DNA of 64,000 nt from Tetraselmis striata. Taxonomy: Eukaryota; Chlorophyta; Chlorodendrophyceae; Chlorodendrales; Chlorodendraceae. Location: assembly GCA_006384855.1 (NCBI GenBank), contig VCJN01003116.1:1-64000 (forward strand), written 5' to 3'. The notes beneath the pieces were generated by a model. The model was not told where the DNA came from. It ran no database searches and worked only from the letters and a program-made list of their open reading frames with translations. Positions 33,852-45,596 of this stretch are shown in pieces; within the stretch, counting starts at the first letter, position 1; the number at the start of each line of letters is the position of its first letter. The position numbers were made by a program, and so were the translations under genes.

Positions 33852-34533
33852 TGTTATGTACTCTACACTGCTATACTTTGTACTGCGGGAGCTGACGAAG
33901 GAGCGAAGAACTGGCGATTGAGGCGGACGAGAACGAGTACAAGCCAAGCGAAGTACGAGTATGAGCATTGCGAGTGCGAGTACAAGTGAAGGCGAAGTAC
34001 TGGTACGAGGACGACGAGACGTCAGTACGCGCGACTACAAGGCGACTAGTAGTGCAGGACAGTATTACGAGTACCCACATGGGGTGCAAGTAACCTGTAC
34101 TTACGCATGCGTACCGGCAGGAGCGCGATTGTTGTGCGCGCTGGTAAAATACCTAGCGTTAAATAGAGCGCTGCCTTAGTTAGGAGCGTATTACCAGTAG
34201 GTACTAGAACCTACTGGAACCATCTAGAACGCTATGGCATTTGCTATAGCAATAGTAGACAAATATAATAACCGCTGTGTTGCGGACAGGCGAAGGTGCT
34301 AGGAACCGTGTCTGTACTTAGTAGTGTGAAACTAAAATAGCGACGGGCCGCGGATTAGGACCGGACACGTCGATTTTAGTATGAGAGTCTAGTAGTTACA
34401 CGCAGCACAAGTGGCGGAAATTGGATCTATACACAACGCACGGAATGACGGAACCCAGCGACTATAAATAGGCCGGCAAACCCACCGCCGGGCCAGTCAC
34501 CCAGGTTACCGGCATTCCGGTATTGTAAGAATC
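33852..34533 (+). repeat. Left arm of the foldback element
   Basis: 682 bp, reverse complement of 35392-36073. Confidence 0.9.
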
Positions 34534-35391
34534 CCTTTTCCCAAATTCCGCTCATTATTCCTAGCCGTGCGCCGTAACACTTGGTTTCGGAGCGGTGACC
34601 GGAGCACATGGTTCCGGATTCCACAAGAGAAGCGGCATAGCGACGAGAGCGAGAGGCGAGATAGGGACCGAAGAAGACTTCAGATGTCAAGGATCCTATG
34701 GCGGGGACGCCCACCAAGGATGCGCACCGGCTTTGATAGATGGAGTCAAGTTCGACGTGGCGAGAACGATGTAGCGACGATGAGGTGGATGCGACAACGA
34801 GCGAGCGAAATTATTAACTAGCGAAGGGACGAAGATTGCGAGTACCAAGGAGCAGCCGAACGTTCGATCTAAGATGTGTAACGATGACGCTGCAAGCTGC
34901 GAAGCCATGAGGGCGGAGCAACGTGCGACTCGCGACCCCAGCTACAGTTCCGACGACGCGAGTTGGCGATGGCGCGACATCGACCAGAACCGACATGTAT
35001 CAGCCGTTGCCGGCACAGTAGCGACTACTGGTAACGAGTTGGTATAGCGAACGAGAAGAACCGCAGATTTTGTTTTCTGCGATGAAGAATGAACATGCCA
35101 CACGAAAATCGAACTCAGAAGAAGACGAAAACAGAACGGCTGTGGTTACCGGTACAACCATGAGGTCCTGGTACGATCAATTTCGTACGCGAGTACAAAA
35201 CAGTTGCAGACTAAGATTCGAGGAGAGCGCTGCGAGATTATGACATGAGCCGTCAGGTGAAAATCCTGGGTGACCACGGCTCAATGTCCGGACGCACGCA
35301 TTTCTCTCGACATGATGCGGTATGGCGGAGGAGACCCTGCTGCCTGCTGCCAAGACAGAAGACTCGACGACGGCCAATGCGACGATGGCGC

Positions 35392-36073
35392 GATTCTTAC
35401 AATACCGGAATGCCGGTAACCTGGGTGACTGGCCCGGCGGTGGGTTTGCCGGCCTATTTATAGTCGATGGTTTTCGTCATTCCGTGCGCTGTGTATAGAT
35501 CCAATTTCCGCCACTTGTGCTGCGTGTAACTACTAGACTCTCATACTAAAATCGACGTGTCCGGTCCTAATCCGCGGCCCGTCGCTATTTTAGTTTCACA
35601 CTACTAAGTACAGACACGGTTCCTAGCACCTTCGCCTGTCCGCAGCACAGCGGTTATTATATTTGTCTACTATTGCTATAGCAAATGCCATAGCGTTCTA
35701 GATGGTTCCAGTAGGTTCTAGTACCTACTGGTAATACGCTCCTAACTAAGGCAGCGCTCTATTTAACGCTAGGTATTTTACCAGCGCGCACAACAATCGC
35801 GCTCCTGCCGGTACGCATGCGTAAGTACAGGTTACTTGCACCCCATGTGGGTACTCGTAATACTGTCCTGCACTACTAGTCGCCTTGTAGTCGCGCGTAC
35901 TGACGCCTCGTCGTCCTCGTACCAGTACTTCGCCTTCACTTGTACTCGCACTCGCAATGCTCATACTCGTACTTCGCTTGGCTTGTACTCGTTCTCGTCC
36001 GCCTCAGTCGCCAGTTCTTCGCTCCTTCGTCGGCTCCCGCAGTACAAAGTACAGCAGTGTAGAGTACATAACA
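35392..36073 (-). repeat. Right arm of the foldback element
   Basis: 682 bp, reverse complement of 33852-34533. Visible differences include c for t near the start of the arm and a 3-base cluster (aaaacca for ggaaccca) before the tataaatagg block. Confidence 0.9.
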
Positions 36074-39000
36074 ATGGGTCTTTTTTGTAGCGTGTTCTCC
36101 TCCACGCTCGCGTATGCTAGTTGGGTTCGTGTACAGCGCTCCACCATCCTGGCCCTTTTCTGGAATGTCATTGATAGTGCCATGGTGGGTGGTGCAACTG
36201 GTGACACTTCGTCGCCTCGTGTGATTGATATCCTTGCGAAGCAGGCAGCGTCGCGCGTACGTACCGTCGCGGCGCTGCTGCGCGATATACAGATCGCGGA
36301 GTGGGCAACTGCTGCCGTCGCTAGGTGTGCGTGAACATAAAGATAAGCGGCGATATACACCCGACATTAGCCCGGTGTATTGACCCTTATTTGCATAGTC
36401 GCAGCGCGAGTAGTAGTACGATGTATCGGTGCAGTGCCGCGCGCGCGCGCCCACGACGTATGTGCGCGCGATGTGCGGCACGTTGTGTGCGGCGATGTGC
36501 GGCACGACGGGCGGAGGTGTGGGCGGAGGTAGGTCCGGTAGCTTAGGTGGTAGGCGGTAGGTGGTGTTCGTAGGTGCGCGTTTTAATGCAGCCGCCCTAA
36601 CTGCTGATGATTGTGTAACGCCCCAGCACACGCATGAAGTACGGGGTCGCCTCACGGTCACCGCCGCTCACCGCTGAACCAAGCGCGGACAGCCGCGCAC
36701 TCGCATTTGTGCTGCCTGCCGGTGGTGGGCTACATCCACCCCAACTCTCAGCCCCCCCTCCCCCCCCCCGCCCCCCGCGCGCGGGAAAGGGAAAGGGATG
36801 GATATCGAGTGTGTCGAAGGAGGGCGTGTACACATGCAAGCACTGCCGGGGGTGGGTGACGGGCAGTAGTGATAAGACGGCGCGAGAGCGGCACGTCCTA
36901 AAATACCCGAAATGTGGCCACTCGTTGAAGCGTGCGGCTAAGTTGCACCGCAAGGCCGCCTTATTACAAGCAGCAGCAGCAGCGGCGGCGGCAAGGGCGG
37001 CAGCAGGAGTAGCTGCAGCCGTCGGAAACGGCCCGCCGGCGCCGGTCTCGGACGACGGCGGCTCGAAGGTGGACGATGTGATGGGCGTGGGGGAGGACCC
37101 CGTTGGCGAAGACGGTATGGACATCGACGCGCCTGCGTGGCCGCCGGCGGGCGTGGAAGCCGCCGATGAGGGCGTGATACGGGAAGGCGATCCCGGTGAC
37201 TTCTACATGAAGGTCATCGCCAAGAAGTTCCGGGGAGTATGGCGTGATATAGTATCACTACGGCGTGATAACCGGCGTTGTTACCGAGTGGGATGTTGGA
37301 GGACTACGGCGGGGCGACCCAGTGGCGCGCTGTTTTCGAGGACGGTGACATTGTGGACCTTCTGCGTTCAGAGGTGAGTGGGCCCGGCCTGCGTGCTGGT
37401 GGCACCACTCACCTGCGGTTGTATGGAATCACACGCACCCGCCCGGTCGGCGTGGCAGATTGTGGAGGCTATGGCGGCTGCTCAGGAGCACCCCCCTGTG
37501 GATGCGGACGGGGAGGCTCGCTTGGTAACCGTCCATGAAGGCGATGACCAGTCCAGTGAATCCGAAGAGGAGGGCTGGGAAGGGGGGGGGGGGGGGGGAC
37601 GCGGCTGGCGCTGGGTGGACGAGCGATGAGGAGGAGGAGGAGGAGGAGGCGCACCTCCGGGCGTGGGAGTCTGCTGCTGTGCCGGGGTCCGACATGAATG
37701 CCCTCACGTTTGCAGTCATGAAGTGCTCGGCCCAGGTGAAGAGCAAGAATTCCAACAACTCCGCTGACAGCGAGTGGCGGCTGTTGCATGACATCATGCC
37801 CGCCGGCTTCACCTGGGGTGGGATGGCCGTGCCACGCAGCCACAAGGCGATGCGGAAGTTCCTGCGGGTACGGCCGGGATGTGCTTGGGTGCGTGCTTGA
37901 CGCGGCGCGTCTTGGGGTGTCAGGCCCCTGACGCTCCTCGCCTCCCGATGCATGCATGTGCCTGATACATCCAAATATGTCCGGCACATGTGCCCCAAGG
38001 GGTGCGTGGCGTTCAGCGGGGCGCTTGGGAAGGCTGGCGGATGGGCGAACCTCCCCGACCAGCACTGCCCGGAGTGCAATGCCGACAGGTTCATCCGCAT
38101 GCCGCAGTCCCTGGAGCTCATGGCTGCACGGGTTTGGTACGTCTTGAGCGTGGCGGACATCATCAAGGGCTGGTTCCGAGACCCTGTGTGGTACGCTTGC
38201 TGGAAGAAGGGGACGGACGTGTCTATCAACGCCTTCCGCGCCTCGTCGGAGGCGGAGCGCCCGAATGAAGGCGGGCACGGCACCGGCCTCGCCGCGGGAG
38301 ACTTCCTCCATGCCGACAAAGGGATCTACACACTCACAGATGATGGCTTCCTGTCGCACCTTCGGACCACCCAGTCTATCACCGGGGTTGGGATCAGGTG
38401 TGAGGACATGCATGCCGCCCCACATGCTGACCTCCAGGAGCAACTGGCACCCAGTCGCACTCATTGCCCCCCCGGAGCCGCCCAACCTGGGCAAAATATT
38501 GTTAGAGGTGTTGCACGAGCTCGTAGTGCTTGGCGAGCATGGAGTGAGGGTCACCCCCGCAGACGGGGGTGAACAGTTCGTGCACAAGGTCTTCCTCGGT
38601 ATGTGGGTGTGCGACGCCCTGGGCAGACGAAAGATCTTAGTGCGGGGGGGGGGGGGGGGGGGGGGGCTAGCCAGCTCAGAGGTTGCCCCGGGTGCCGTCT
38701 GGTGAGCCGTGTGGAGTGCCCGGACGGCAAGATGAAGGTGGCGCCTGCGGGGTATGCAAAGGACGTCCTCTAGAGGGTGGATGGCCTAGAGTTGCAGGCT
38801 GTGCGCACATGCGCGAGCTGCCTCCTGCTCTCCGGCGACCAGATGTTGGAGCAGATGGGCGTCATCGGCCATGATAGAGGAGGACTTGGCCAAGGCGGAC
38901 CTCGATGGGGATGAGGACGGCGAACTAAGCCCCGCTGCCCGGCGTGCGTTCAACACAACCCGGCTGGAGCAGGCCAAGCAAGACACCGGCTGCCATAGCG

Positions 39001-39260
39001 TGTGCCAGGTGCCTGTGGTCCTAGGCTATGTCAGCATGGTCAACCTCTTCCCCCTCGCGCCGGACCACCTGTGCTTTTTGGGCTTCGGAAAGGACTTTTG
39101 GAGGAACTTCCTCGACGTACTGGGCCACGTTGGATTTCGGGCTATGAAGCAGGAAGACCGGCGCAAGGCTTTAGTCCTGATACCCAGCAACTTTGGACGC
39201 GGGTTGCGCCCTTCGTTTGCGGTGTCCAAGAAGTCGAAAGGTAAGCCCCCCCCTTCCCCC

Positions 39261-39324
39261 CCTGGGCGTGGGCGTGGGCGGGGGCGGGGGCGGGGGCGGG
39301 GGCGGGGGCGGGGGCGGGGGCGTG
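39261..39324 (+). repeat. GGGGGC/GGGCGT repeat at the insertion point
   Basis: Tandem gggcgt then gggggc units in the transposase intron, directly left of the nested element. It is G-rich and could form quadruplexes. The equivalent intron in the nested copy (about 45903-45960) has only three gggcgt units, so the array expanded in the outer copy. Confidence 0.85.
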
Positions 39325-39913
39325 CACTGTGAGATTCAGATGTGACATACGGGTGACGAAGCACTACTACTAGCGACTATTATTTATCCGTGAAGGCTGC
39401 TGCTGGTGGCGGCACGTCCATCCAGTTACGTGCGAGTACATCCGGCGTTATTGCCGGCGGGCGATAAATCATTTTTGTCATCATTCTGGTAGTCGTACTA
39501 GCCCGGTGAATTGTTACATGGCACTGACGTATAAGGTACAAGGTTGTCCGTGTAGTACCGGGTAGTACGCGATATATTTATTGAGCCGGTACCGGGTATC
39601 TAGTACGAACCCGGGCACGATGACGAGTCGTCCTGTGGATAACTACGACTATTAGTACATGGGAGCGCAAATCGCAGCCGTACTATTCGGTAACACTGGG
39701 GAATTTTGTGTACATTATAGCTAGTACTGCTGAACGGGCCTGCCAGCCGTCCGATCAAAGGTCATCAGATGGGCGGTTTGGCTGCCATGTTTTGCCAAAG
39801 AGTGCTCACGTTACATAAATATTCGCGAGGGGGAGGGCGGGGGCAGGCAGCGGTTTGCCGAAGAATGTTTGAATTACAATATTCGCGACAGCTGCCAGCG
39901 GGGAATGTGGCCC

Positions 39914-39983
39914 GGGGGGGGGGGGGGGGGGGGGCGGGGCCCCGCCGCCCCCGCCCCCCCCCCCCCCCCCCCCCCCCCCCTCC
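39914..39983. repeat. Paired G-run and C-run, potential hairpin
   Basis: A run of about 24 G, a short gcggggccccgccg centre, then about 40 mostly C. The two halves are complementary, so the DNA could extrude a GC hairpin. The reading frames through it are polyglycine or polyproline and are not evidence of a gene. Confidence 0.85.
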
Positions 39984-40037
39984 CGCCGCCCGCCGCTCCC
40001 GCCGGGGGAGTGAGGGGAGGGGGTAAGGGGGCGGGGG

Positions 40038-40613
40038 CTACTGCTTGTTCTTGTTCTTGCGTGCCCGGGGGACCCTCCGCTTCGACGATCTCGCTGCCTC
40101 CGCCTCCGCCTCCGCCTGCGCCTCCGACTCCGCCTCCGACTCCGCGACCGTCAGTTTCTTACCTCGGCGCTTCTTCACTGGCCTCTTCCGCTTCTTGTCA
40201 TCCCTCAGTGTCTTCACCACCCCGGGAGGCTGTGCCGTCGACGACGCTGCCATGAGCTTCCTTACCTTGGCGTCGGGACGCCTCATGTGCCGAGACGCCC
40301 ACAACAAGCCACAATCGTTTCGCCTTTAAGCGGCTGAGGATGCGGCCTCCTCGGCCACCACGAGTTGCGCCGCTGGCACTGTGGAAGCCTTGGCGTTGAG
40401 GTGGGCCTTACGGCGCTCCCGGACGAACCTGCGCGCGGCACAAGTTAGCCACGAGTGGGTGCGTGCTAATGCGGAGGGTGGAGTGTTTTGTTGCGCGCCC
40501 ACCTTGTCACGCGTTTCCTCATGTCTTTCTCGTCCTCCTCGATGCCGGCGGCGCGGACACGCGAGACAACAAGGCTCGCCGCCCACTTTTGCCCGGGGGG
40601 CGAGGTCTGCCAT
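40038..40613 (-). CDS. Small basic hypothetical protein of the nested element
   Basis: Two minus-strand open pieces: 40613-40326 (ADLAPRAKVGGEPCCLACPR ... HLNAKASTVPAAQLVVAEEA) and 40307-40038 (HMRRPDAKVRKLMAASSTAQ ... DDKKRKRPVKKRRGKK, then alternating Glu/Ala and a basic RARKNKNKQ end). They are separated by one stop, so they may be two exons or a broken gene. The Lys/Arg clusters look like nuclear localisation signals. I recognise no domain. It lies between the left end and the tandem repeats of the nested element and has no visible counterpart in the outer copy. Confidence 0.35.
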
Positions 40614-41555
40614 GGCGCTGTGAGCGGTGAAGGGGCGTGGGGGGGGGGGGGGGGGGGGGGGGGCGAGGTGGAGAAACTAACACCCAATCGACGACCGCCT
40701 TCCGCAGCAGTCAACGACACATCGGAGGCGAGGAGCAGCGCGCCACTACTATTTATATGCACGTATTGTCAAGAGCTAGTCGGTGCGGCATTGTGTCGGT
40801 GTAATTTCGCAATGTTTATTGTTGAAGTAGCACGGCGTAATGAATACGCGGTTTCACCGAGTGAATCCGGGATAATATGTGCGGTAGGGCGCGCGTATAT
40901 GTGCGCGACGAATGTGCGCGAGCAGCGTTGTGCGGCGGTGTGCGGCGGTGTGCGGCGGTGTGCACCGATGTTAATATAGTGTGAATATTATATCGGCCGT
41001 AGACGATCGGGTCTGGCAGCACCGCCCGTGCTTGTAAATAAGCGACAATGGATCACGTCATGCTCCGGTTGTACTCCTACACTTCCTCCACTTTGGCGGG
41101 TGGGGGGGGGGGGGGGGGGCGGGGGGGGTCCTGTCCTTATTACTTGCATCGGTGGACGAGCTGGATATGGAGGTCACCGGGCACATCGCGTGGTTTCGGA
41201 GCAGTTCATTCGCGCCTCCTCGTCTTGTTTGCAATCGTCGCCCTAATCCAATGCAGGGTGAGTAGCGGGACACTGTGCCCCCCCCCCCCCCCCCCCCCGG
41301 GTTTATGTAAACAAATATCTAGCCGTGCATGCGCCGCAATCGGTACCCAATGAGCGGGGTATGTGACAGTGGTTTCGGAGCAGTGCAAGCATTCCGTGCG
41401 TGTGCACAAGCACGTACGACTGGGAATGAGGCGGGGGTTGCGGATGGAGTGCATTGGCGGTGCATAGAATAGCGTGTTCCTGGGGTTTTGGCTGCATCGG
41501 ACGCCGTATTCCCATCCATCCGGCACGGAATGTCCGGTTTTCACCCATTTGTGTG

Positions 41556-42668
41556 TTAATATAGTGTGAATATTACGCGTCTTTTACGCCGGGTGGATGG
41601 GCATCCGGCGTCCGATGCACCCCAATTATTTGCAGCACGCTACTCTACGCACCCCCAACGCACTCCGCAAGCCCCGCCTCCATCCGCGTCGGAACCGGTA
41701 GTAAGTGTTGTTGTGTGCGCACATCGTGACAACATTACACGGTGGCAATTGCAATTATTAGCGGTGGATAATGTGAAGGCGTTTTCGAAATCGACAGAGA
41801 ATGAGGCGGTGCTGGCGGAGTGCATTGGCGGTGCATAGAATAGCGTGTTGCTGGGGTTTTGGCTGCATCGGACGCCGTATTCCCACCCATCCGGCACCGA
41901 ATGTCCGCTTTTCACACATTTGCGTGTTAATACAATATGAATATTACGCGTCTTTTACGCCGGGTGGATGGGCATCCGGCGTCCGATGCACCCCAATTAT
42001 TTGCAGCACGCTACTCGACGCACCGCCAATGCACTCCGCAAGCCCCGCCTCCATCCGCGTCGGAACCGGTAGTAAGTGTTGTTGTGTGCGCACATCGTGA
42101 CAACATTACACGGTGGCAATTGCAATTATTAGCGGTGGATAATGTGAAGACGTTTTCGAAATCGACAGAGAATGAGGCGGTGCTGGCGGAGTGCATTGGC
42201 GGTGCATAGAATAGCGTGTTGCTGGGGTTTTGGCTGCATCGGACGCCGTATTCCCACCCATCCGGCACCGAATGTCCGCTTTTAACACATTTGCGTGTTA
42301 ATACAATATGAATATTACGCGTCTTTTACGCCGGGTGGATGGGCTTCCGGCGTCCGATGCACCCCAATTATTTGCAGCACGCTACTCTACGCACCCCCAA
42401 CGCACTCCGCAAGCCCCGCCTCCATCCGCGTCGGAACCGGTAGTAAGTGTTGTTGTGTGCGCACATCGTGACAACATTACACGGTGGCAATTGCAATTAT
42501 TAGCGGTGGATAATGTGAAGACGTTTTCGAAATCGACAGAGAATGAGGCGGTGCTGGCGGAGTGCATTGGCGGTGCATAGAATAGCGTGTTGCTGGGGTT
42601 TTGGCTGCATCGGACGCCGTATTCCCACCCATCCGGCACGGAATGTCCGGTTTTCACACATTTGTGTG
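41556..42668 (+). repeat. Three tandem 371-bp units in the nested element
   Basis: Units start near 41556, 41927 and 42298, each with gaatattacgcgtcttttacg, gcatccggcgtccgatgcac and gaaccggtagtaagtg. Partial units flank them at about 41455-41555 and 42669-42800. Unit borders carry gttaatatagtg or gttaatacaatatg. The first reads in reverse as cactatattaac, a CACTA-like word, so these may be repeated subterminal sequences. Similar units, inverted, lie at about 51050-51600. Confidence 0.88.
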
Positions 42669-43316
42669 TGAATATAGTGTGAATATTACGTACGCGTCTT
42701 TTACGCTGGGTGGATGGGCATCCGGCGTCCGATGCACCCCGAATCTCACCAACACGCTACTCTACGCACCCCCAACGCACTCCGCAAGCCCCGCCTCTTT
42801 CCGTGCAGGTCCTACGTTCCATTGTATGTATATACATACGTACATGTACTGCTCCGAAACCAGCCCAAACTTAATGAGTGCACAAGTGTAAATCGGGGGG
42901 GGGGGGGGGGGGGGGGGGGGGATGTGGCGGCGGGGCATCCACTCACACATACCCCGGTGATGCATGACAGATATTACATGCCGTGGCGGGTCGGCGGGCC
43001 GACCCGGCGGGCCGACCCGGCGGGGGGTGGGGGGGGGGGGGTCTATTCAACTATACGTGCCATAGTGTCGTTTCGTGGAGCAGTATATGTGCCCGGCCTG
43101 ATTTATACCGCCCCCTACCTGCGCTGCATGGTCCACCCCTACGAATTACTTAGCACAAACCGCCATTACTTAATAGGAACCTAGCACAGCCAGGCTTATA
43201 TACCCGCTTTGCCGATCAACTTCTACGCACTTCCCGTCCCTCAACCGCCGGACATGGGGGTTAAGCCGCCAGCCTCGGCAGTTGCTTAGCCAGACTTGGC
43301 ATCCCGTACCGTGTCC

Positions 43317-44376
43317 ATGGCTTCGCAGCTCTGCCGCCGGCACACGCCGAGTCCGGCGCTTGCTGCCGCCGGGTTGCGCATGCATGCACGCACGCACGCC
43401 GCCGACGCCACCACGCTTACTTCCACCACCTTCGCCAGCCGCAGCTTCGCACGCCGTTCCGCCGACATACGAAACGCACGAATCCCCCCCCCCCCCCCCG
43501 TCCCCGCGTCATGTATAATATATTCGAGGCGACTATGCGGGGCGCAGCACACGCCGCGGCGTGGGTCGGCGGAGCGGCATGCGGCGGGAGCCCTAATGGC
43601 CGGGCAGTATCGACACCCACACAGGCACCGCCGCTCACCTCCGACGCGGATGAACCGCCTCCCAAAGGAAACATGCCGGTTGGTGGTAAGCCCAGCAGGC
43701 GTGGGGTGCCGGCGCCGGTACTGGTGCGACGGAGCTGTCGCGTCAGGAACCGCACCGCATGTGGAGCAACACATGGCGGTGCCGGCCCCACCTATGTCTA
43801 GGGCCACCTCCTCACAGCACCCCGCCACGACGGCGTCGGCCACCGCCGACGGCGCCGTTGCGGGGGGGGACGCCCTGCCAGGCGACGATGATGCGCCTGG
43901 TGCGCCGCATCAGGAGGCGGAGGAGGCCGTGGTCGAGGCGACTGATCGGGCTGAGGGGGTTGTTGAGGCGAGCGAGGCTGCGCTCGCGCCACCCGCCCCG
44001 CAGCCACCTGCGGGACATGCCGACTTGCTCGTCGCCATGTTGACCGGAGCACTACGAGCAGTGGCGGGAGGCGGCCACATGCACTATCATGTGCGTGGAC
44101 TGCGGCCAACGGACGGACTGGGAGTGTTGCTGCGACGGCACCCCGGCTTTGTGCGGCCCCAAGTACCCATGCATGGCGACCCATCAGCGGGCAGTCCCCT
44201 GCCGGACCACGGCCACGGTGAGGGCGGAGTTCCGCCATGTCAGGGACGCGTTCCACGACGCGACTCGCGCCGCCGTGTGTGAGGCTTCCGAGAAGGCACG
44301 CGCGGCTGGTGGGGTGCGCAGGGTGAGGCGGCGGACGGCCCAGGAGATGAAGGAGAGCGAGACATGCCGTCAGTGA
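43317..44376 (+). pseudogene. Cys-rich second protein of the CACTA-like element, nested copy
   Basis: Same protein as 50499-49450 (minus), from ATG 43317 (MASQLCRRHTPSPALAAAGL). The frame changes at the C-run at about 43487-43499 and again near 43750, so it is not one open frame here; the segments continue as FEATMRGAAHAAAWVGGAAC and then APPMSRATSSQHPATTASAT. It keeps a longer C-terminus than the outer copy (ASEKARAAGGVRRVRRRTAQ, ending ETCRQ at 44376). Function unknown; it may correspond to the second gene of CACTA elements. Confidence 0.6.
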
Positions 44377-44599
44377 GGTCGGGCACAATGTCATTGGGTG
44401 GGGCACACGGACGTGTAACACTTGCACTTTGCGCGTACTGCTGGGTTACATCCAGGCGGTGACACACTATGCAACCGGAAAGGCTGCGTTGCTACTGCAA
44501 ACGATGCTAAGCCTCACTCGGTAGCAACCGCTGCCCCGCCTATCCCACAGCCGCTGCCCCCCCCCCCCCCCCCCCCGCGGGATCCCCGCCATCAGCAGC

Positions 44600-44737
44600 T
44601 TGCACTTGCACTTTGCGCGTACTGCTGGGTTACATCCAGGCGGCGTCACACTATGCAACCGGAAAGGCTGCGTTGCTACTGCAAACGATGCTACGCCTCA
44701 CTCGGTAGCAACCGCTGCCCCGCCTATCCCACTCGCA
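44600..44737 (+). repeat. Local duplication next to the minisatellite
   Basis: About 140 bp (cactttgcgcgtactgctgg through ccgcctatcccac) repeat the stretch at 44410-44550 with a few changes. The outer copy has the inverted single version near 49190-49350. Confidence 0.8.
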
Positions 44738-45593
44738 TTGGCGCCGCGCTGCCCCGGCCGCCGCGCCTTGGCGCCGCGCTGCCCCGGCCGCCGCGCCTTG
44801 GCGCCGCGCTGCCCGGGCCGCCGCGCCTTGGCGCCGCGCTGCCGCGGCCGCCGCGCCTTGGCGCCGCGCTGCCCCGGCCGCCGCGCCTTGGCGCCGCGCT
44901 GCCCCGGCCGCCGCGCCTTGGCGCCGCGCTGCCCCGGCCGCCGCGCCTTGGCGCCGCGCTGCCCCGGCCGCCGCGCCTTGGCGCCGCGCTGCCCCGGCCG
45001 CCGCGCCTTGGCGCCGCGCTGCCCCGGCCGCCGCGCCTTGGCGCCGCGCTGCCCCGGCCGCCGCGCCTTGGCGCCGCGCTGCCCCGGCCGCCGCGCCTTG
45101 GCGCCGCGCTGCCCCGGCCGCCGCGCCTTGGCGCCGCGCTGCCCGGGCCGCCGCGCCTTGGCGCCGCGCTGCCCCGGCCGCCGCGCCTTGGCGCCGCGCT
45201 GCCCGGGCCGCCGCGCCTTGGCGCCGCGCTGCCCGGGCCGCCGCGCCTTGGCGCCGCGCTGCCCCGGCCGCCGCGCCTTGGCGCCGCGCTGCCCCGGCCG
45301 CCGCGCCTTGGCGCCGCGCTCCCCCGGCCGCCGCGCCTTGGCGCCGCGCTGCCCGGGCCGCCGCGCCTTGGCGCCGCGCTGCCCCGGCCGCCGCGCCTTG
45401 GCGCCGCGCTGCCCGGGCCGCCGCGCCTTGGCGCCGCGCTGCCCCGGCCGCCGCGCCTTGGCGCCGCGCTGCCCCGGCCGCCGCGCCTTGGCGCCGCGCT
45501 GCCCCGGCCGCCGCGCCTTGGCGCCGCGCTGCCCCGGCCGCCGCGCCTTGGCGCCGCGCTGCCCGGGCCGCTGCGCCTTGGCGCCGCGCTGAG
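44738..45593 (+). repeat. 30-bp GC minisatellite, about 28 units
   Basis: The unit reads ttggcgccgcgctgccccgg plus ccgccgcgcc, with rare single-base variants (gggc or cgcg for cccg). Because 30 is divisible by three, several frames on both strands stay open for hundreds of codons as 10-residue repeats (RLGAALPRPP, LAPRCPGRRA, RRQGAAAGAA). I treat these as by-products. It lies exactly where the nested transposase loses its 3' half. Confidence 0.95.
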
Positions 45594-45596
45594 TCT

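Larger units (their letters stand above)
33852..36073. mobile_element. Foldback-type element with 682-bp inverted arms
   Basis: The arms 33852-34533 and 35392-36073 are equal in length and differ at only a handful of positions by eye. The outer ends read tgttatgtactc ... gagtacataaca. The 858-bp centre (34534-35391) has no supported ORF. I see no target-site duplication next to the ends (ggtgag on the left, atgggt on the right). The internal frame MSIASASTSEGEVLVRGRR appears in both arms only because they are copies. Near-identity of the arms implies recent formation or gene conversion. Confidence 0.85.

Noticed and set aside
33961..34179. Identical 72-codon proteins at 33961-34179 and 35746-35964 as a conserved small gene
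   Set aside because: They are identical only because they lie in the two arms of the foldback element. No independent evidence of coding.
44738..45593. Regular repeat array considered as CRISPR
   Set aside because: Units abut without spacers, the genome is eukaryotic and no cas gene is present. It is a minisatellite.
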